NCBI GenBank assembly: GCA_050084515.1
Contig: CM114272.1
Location: 26,412,001-26,476,000 of the forward strand
DNA: 64,000 bases
Direction of reading: 5' to 3'
Origin: Blasia pusilla
Lineage: Eukaryota; Marchantiophyta; Marchantiopsida; Blasiales
Shown piece after piece: positions 61,060 through 64,000 of the stretch. A program made the position numbers and the translations under genes. Position 1 is the stretch's first letter. Every line of letters starts with the position of its first letter. The notes beneath the pieces were generated by a model that was given only the letters and a program-made list of their open reading frames with translations, searched no databases and had not been told where the DNA came from.

Positions 61060-61120
61060 ATGGGAAGAGTAGAAAGTGCACGCGGACGTGGAGTCCGCGT
61101 GCACTTTCTACTCTTCCCAT
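61060..61120. repeat. Perfect hairpin: 28-bp arms, 5-bp loop
   Basis: Arms 61060-61087 and 61093-61120 are exact reverse complements around GTGGA. The arm starts ATGGGAAGAGTAGAAAGTGC. There is no T-run after it, and it is not next to a supported gene. Confidence 0.96.
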
Positions 61121-63190
61121 ACCTCGCACTTTTGCCACGCGTCAGCTTGGCTTCTTCCGTAGGAGGTCCAAGGAAGGTGTTTCGTTGCTAAAGTGACATA
61201 TTTCTTGCGAATCCATTCTTGCACATGAAAAGCCCTAACCTGTATCTCTCGTGACCAATCACATGCCTCCAGCTTTCCTGCGCCGACAAATGGACGACTC
61301 CCCCACTCCGTGCCGTCGATGCTCTTTGATCGTTTCCAAAAGAGTCCCGACAGGAGAATGCGCCAACACACCTTTACATCACGTAGACTTCTTTTCTCCT
61401 CCAATAGGACTCCCGCCGCGTGAGATAGAAATGGCTGCAGCGTGCACTAGGGTAGGACACAATAAACATTGCCTCACTTTTCGGATCTACGGCCCTGTCC
61501 TGTTCTTTTCTCCTCCGGCTATGGCTTGATCATAAATATGGAATTACTAGTGTGAAGCCAAACCTGATTAAATATTTTCTTAAGACTTTTTTTTCATATT
61601 ATCAAAAGATTTCTTCGGCCGATGGCCACGTGTCCATCAAGTAAATGTTTGAAAAAATCAAGGTTGTCCTATAGTGCGTTTGTGGTGAATAAAGTTGCGT
61701 TGGAAAGATAACGATGAAAGATGCAAAAAAATTCTAAAAAGATGCACAAGAAAAACTCTTAAAAGAAGTCCATAAATTTCAAAATAATAGTTTGGATTGA
61801 AGGTCACAAAAAATAACACAAGAGGGGTTATTTGAACGAAGGAGGGTTCAAATATATCTCATCTATATAATTAAAAGAGGATGGGGTAAGAGAAACCCTC
61901 CTCTGTGATGATACCTATCCTCTAACAGTTCTTATGGTGTTGTGTCACTTTAGTCATTGGCATTGGTGTTTTAATACTAGGTCAAGTCCAAGTAGCCCAA
62001 TTTTCGATCGTGATCTTGGACTTTGGCGTGAAGCTGAAATAATGAATTCTGATTAGATACTTAATTCAAGTCCAATGGATATATTCAAAGCTCCCACTAG
62101 TTGGAAACATAGATGACTTTTATCTCAAAGAGATAGACGTCTTGCGTCCCTTGGACCATAGGGTTCGGGTTGGGGCCCGCAAATAGTTCAATCCACCAAA
62201 AGAATGAAGGATGTTGGTGTGGTAAATGGATCCAATCTCTTTAAGATTATTTAAATATATTGGAGTAATAACAAAAGAGTTGGCTTTGAGTTCTTCGAGA
62301 ACTCTACCAAGGAAAAACTATTGTAAGTTGAGTTTGAAAGTATGAGCATCAAAATCTGATTTAACGTTTTGAATTATCCATCGATTCAGAAAATTCATGC
62401 ATGATTTTTGAACTTTGGTGTATTACACAAAACGTTTTTGGGACAACCTTAAAAATTACTAACTCATAGAATTTCGGTTCTAATGAGGAATGTCCACTAG
62501 TGTGTCTTGGACTAAGCTATTATGACGTAGTGTGGTTGGGAATGAGATAAAACAAACGAAAATGGGATAGAAAAACTAGCTCAAACTGGATATCAAAATA
62601 ACCCATTAACCAAAGTAGATGAGTCTTACGTATGTTTGGATTTCCCAAAGCTAGAACAACTAGTGATCCCTTCATTTTGCTAGGATTGCAACAAAGGCCA
62701 CACTCATTGTAAGGTGTATCGCGGTGGTGTAATACCACTTTTTGGGAAAAAAAATTTAACCTTTCCAAATTGGCCACTAATGATTATTCATACTAGAGGA
62801 ATTTCTAGAGATGGGGTTTGTGAAATTGGAAAGTTGTAAGCTTTTTAATTTCCATATTGCTTGAAAATGTAAATTTCTTCTACCATAATATTTTCTACAG
62901 CTATATGAGTATATTACTGTCAGAGATACCCATAAAACAAAATACTTTCCTGTCGCACTTGTTGTGGAGAAAAATTCTTTTTGCCCGGTTTTCACATGTA
63001 AAACAGCGAGGGTGTTGCAAATCCGATGTTAACAATATAGATAATAAACCTAGAAAAAATTTTCAACACGTGCATATGATTATATTGTAAGAAAACTATA
63101 GTATAGTGTAAATTACTTTTTCTAAGAAACTGTAATAATAGAAAGTTTTATTCGAATTACTTTAAAGTTGCACTAATATTCGATAAGATT
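61121..63190. other. AT-rich region with a possible Helitron 5' end; no supported gene
   Basis: At about 61865 TCTATATAATTAAAAGAGGA resembles the Helitron 5' terminus. No matching 3' end was found. A G-box CACGTG at 61627-61632 (GGCCACGTGTCC) lies in a short GC-rich patch. Frames between 61900 and 63190 are short and unrecognised. Confidence 0.4.
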
Positions 63191-63199
63191 CGTGAAATA

Positions 63200-64000
63200 C
63201 TACGGGAGGTTAGCCCTGGGATTACAAGTGGAAGAGAGCTGATCGGTAGCAACGTGGCAGTTAGTGGTTTGTGGATGGGGCCACGTGTCTTGTCCAGGAG
63301 TGATTGAGATTGTAGATATATGTCTTGACTGGTTCTGCGCACCGGTATCTGACAGAGACGGTACCGGTGACCGGTCACACGCGAGAAGTGGCACGCTCCT
63401 GGGACTGCCACGTTCGCAGTAACAGTAGATTCTCCGTGCTTTCGGGCGCTGTTAAACGTGCGCTAACTCATTCGAACTTCCATGGAGGGGGGAAAGAAGA
63501 GAGGCTCTGCGTCCATAAAACCCTCCAATGGAAGTCTGCAAGGACTCGGGGATTTCCTCTGAGAGACTCTCTCTTCCGGATACGTCTGAACCGAATCATC
63601 TGTGCCGACCCTCGTCCTGATCAGTTTCGCGATCGACGCTGAAGTGACAGACCGAGACCGACTGTCGCATTTGTTGTCGCCAGTGGGAGTGATCGATTTG
63701 CGTTTGCGTTGGGAGGAAGGGGAATCGTAACGGTAGAGTTTCGTCGGTTTGACAGAATAAATTCTTTCGGTTTGACAGAATTGGACCTTCGGATTCTCCT
63801 GAGGAAATGGAGCGGTGAACAGGGGCTGCGGAATTGCTGTAAGTTTCAGGAGTAAGACCAAATCGCTTCCCCGGGTAGTCGTTCTGCTGCGTCGTATGTT
63901 CCGTGGTTCAGCGCTTGGAATACTCTAGTGTGAGCTCGCGAGTTTGAACGAATCGTCGTGGAAAATCTAAGCATGCGATATCCGACTTCTTCAACTCGTA
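63200..64000. promoter_or_regulatory. GC-rich promoter-like region at the right edge
   Basis: Composition changes to GC-rich at about 63200. A G-box/ABRE-type GGCCACGTGTCTTG (CACGTG at 63282-63287), GGTACCGGTGACCGGTCAC and an imperfect hairpin ACTTCCATGGAGGG ... CCCTCCAATGGAAGT (63476-63537) are visible. The motif TCGGTTTGACAGAAT occurs twice (63743-63757 and 63767-63781, the first as TCGGTTTGACAGAATAA). It resembles the leader of a plant gene that would lie beyond 64000. Strand and start are not determinable. Confidence 0.45.

Overview
The window looks like nuclear DNA of a land plant (streptophyte). It has short spliceosomal introns, a gene with a plastid-transit-like N-terminus, a tandem pair of plant-type alpha/beta-hydrolases, long microsatellites, and a dense nested mix of Ty3/gypsy, LINE and Helitron-type remnants. 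There is no operon structure, rRNA, tRNA or CRISPR. The lineage cannot be fixed from sequence alone. The gypsy family carries a DNA cytosine methyltransferase, which as far as I recall has been reported for retrotransposons of charophyte algae and dinoflagellates. That hints at an early-diverging plant, but weakly.

Layout. 1-5.2 kb: AT-rich, with an old gypsy LTR fragment and degenerate tandem repeats. 5.25-5.69 kb: a long inverted repeat. 6.65-7.29 kb: a PIF1/Helitron helicase relic on the minus strand. 7.34-12.3 kb: two rearranged plus-strand fragments of the gypsy family. 14.0-15.9 kb: an LTR fragment and a LINE 3' end nested in short non-autonomous elements. 16.0-18.2 kb: an intact ClpS-like gene with four coding exons. 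18.2-22.9 kb: no gene, a 72-bp palindrome and Helitron/MITE-like ends. 22.9-25.8 kb: a LINE with a YADD reverse transcriptase, split by an 873-bp solo LTR with a 5-bp target duplication. 25.8-38.0 kb: minus-strand gypsy copies fused head to tail. 40.4-43.0 and 49.3-53.1 kb: two minus-strand epoxide-hydrolase-like paralogues with the same five-exon structure. 43-49 kb: Helitron-type and short repeats. 53-63 kb: mostly unassignable, with a (CT)60 tract, a roughly 105-bp tandem array and a perfect hairpin. 63.2-64.0 kb: a GC-rich, G-box-containing stretch that resembles a promoter.

Main result. Put together from several broken copies, the gypsy family has the order gag (two zinc knuckles) - protease (DSGA) - C5 DNA methyltransferase - reverse transcriptase (YIDD) - RNase H - integrase (HHCC, DDE) - C-terminal PHD finger. 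It therefore encodes both a putative DNA-methylation writer and a putative histone-tail reader. No copy here is intact, and all show stops, frameshifts and deletions.

Among host genes, the ClpS-like protein keeps the fold signature but not the usual N-degron-binding residues. The hydrolase pair shares a GC-AG first intron. The upstream paralogue lacks the homologous start codon and the usual acid of the triad, although all of its exons are still open.
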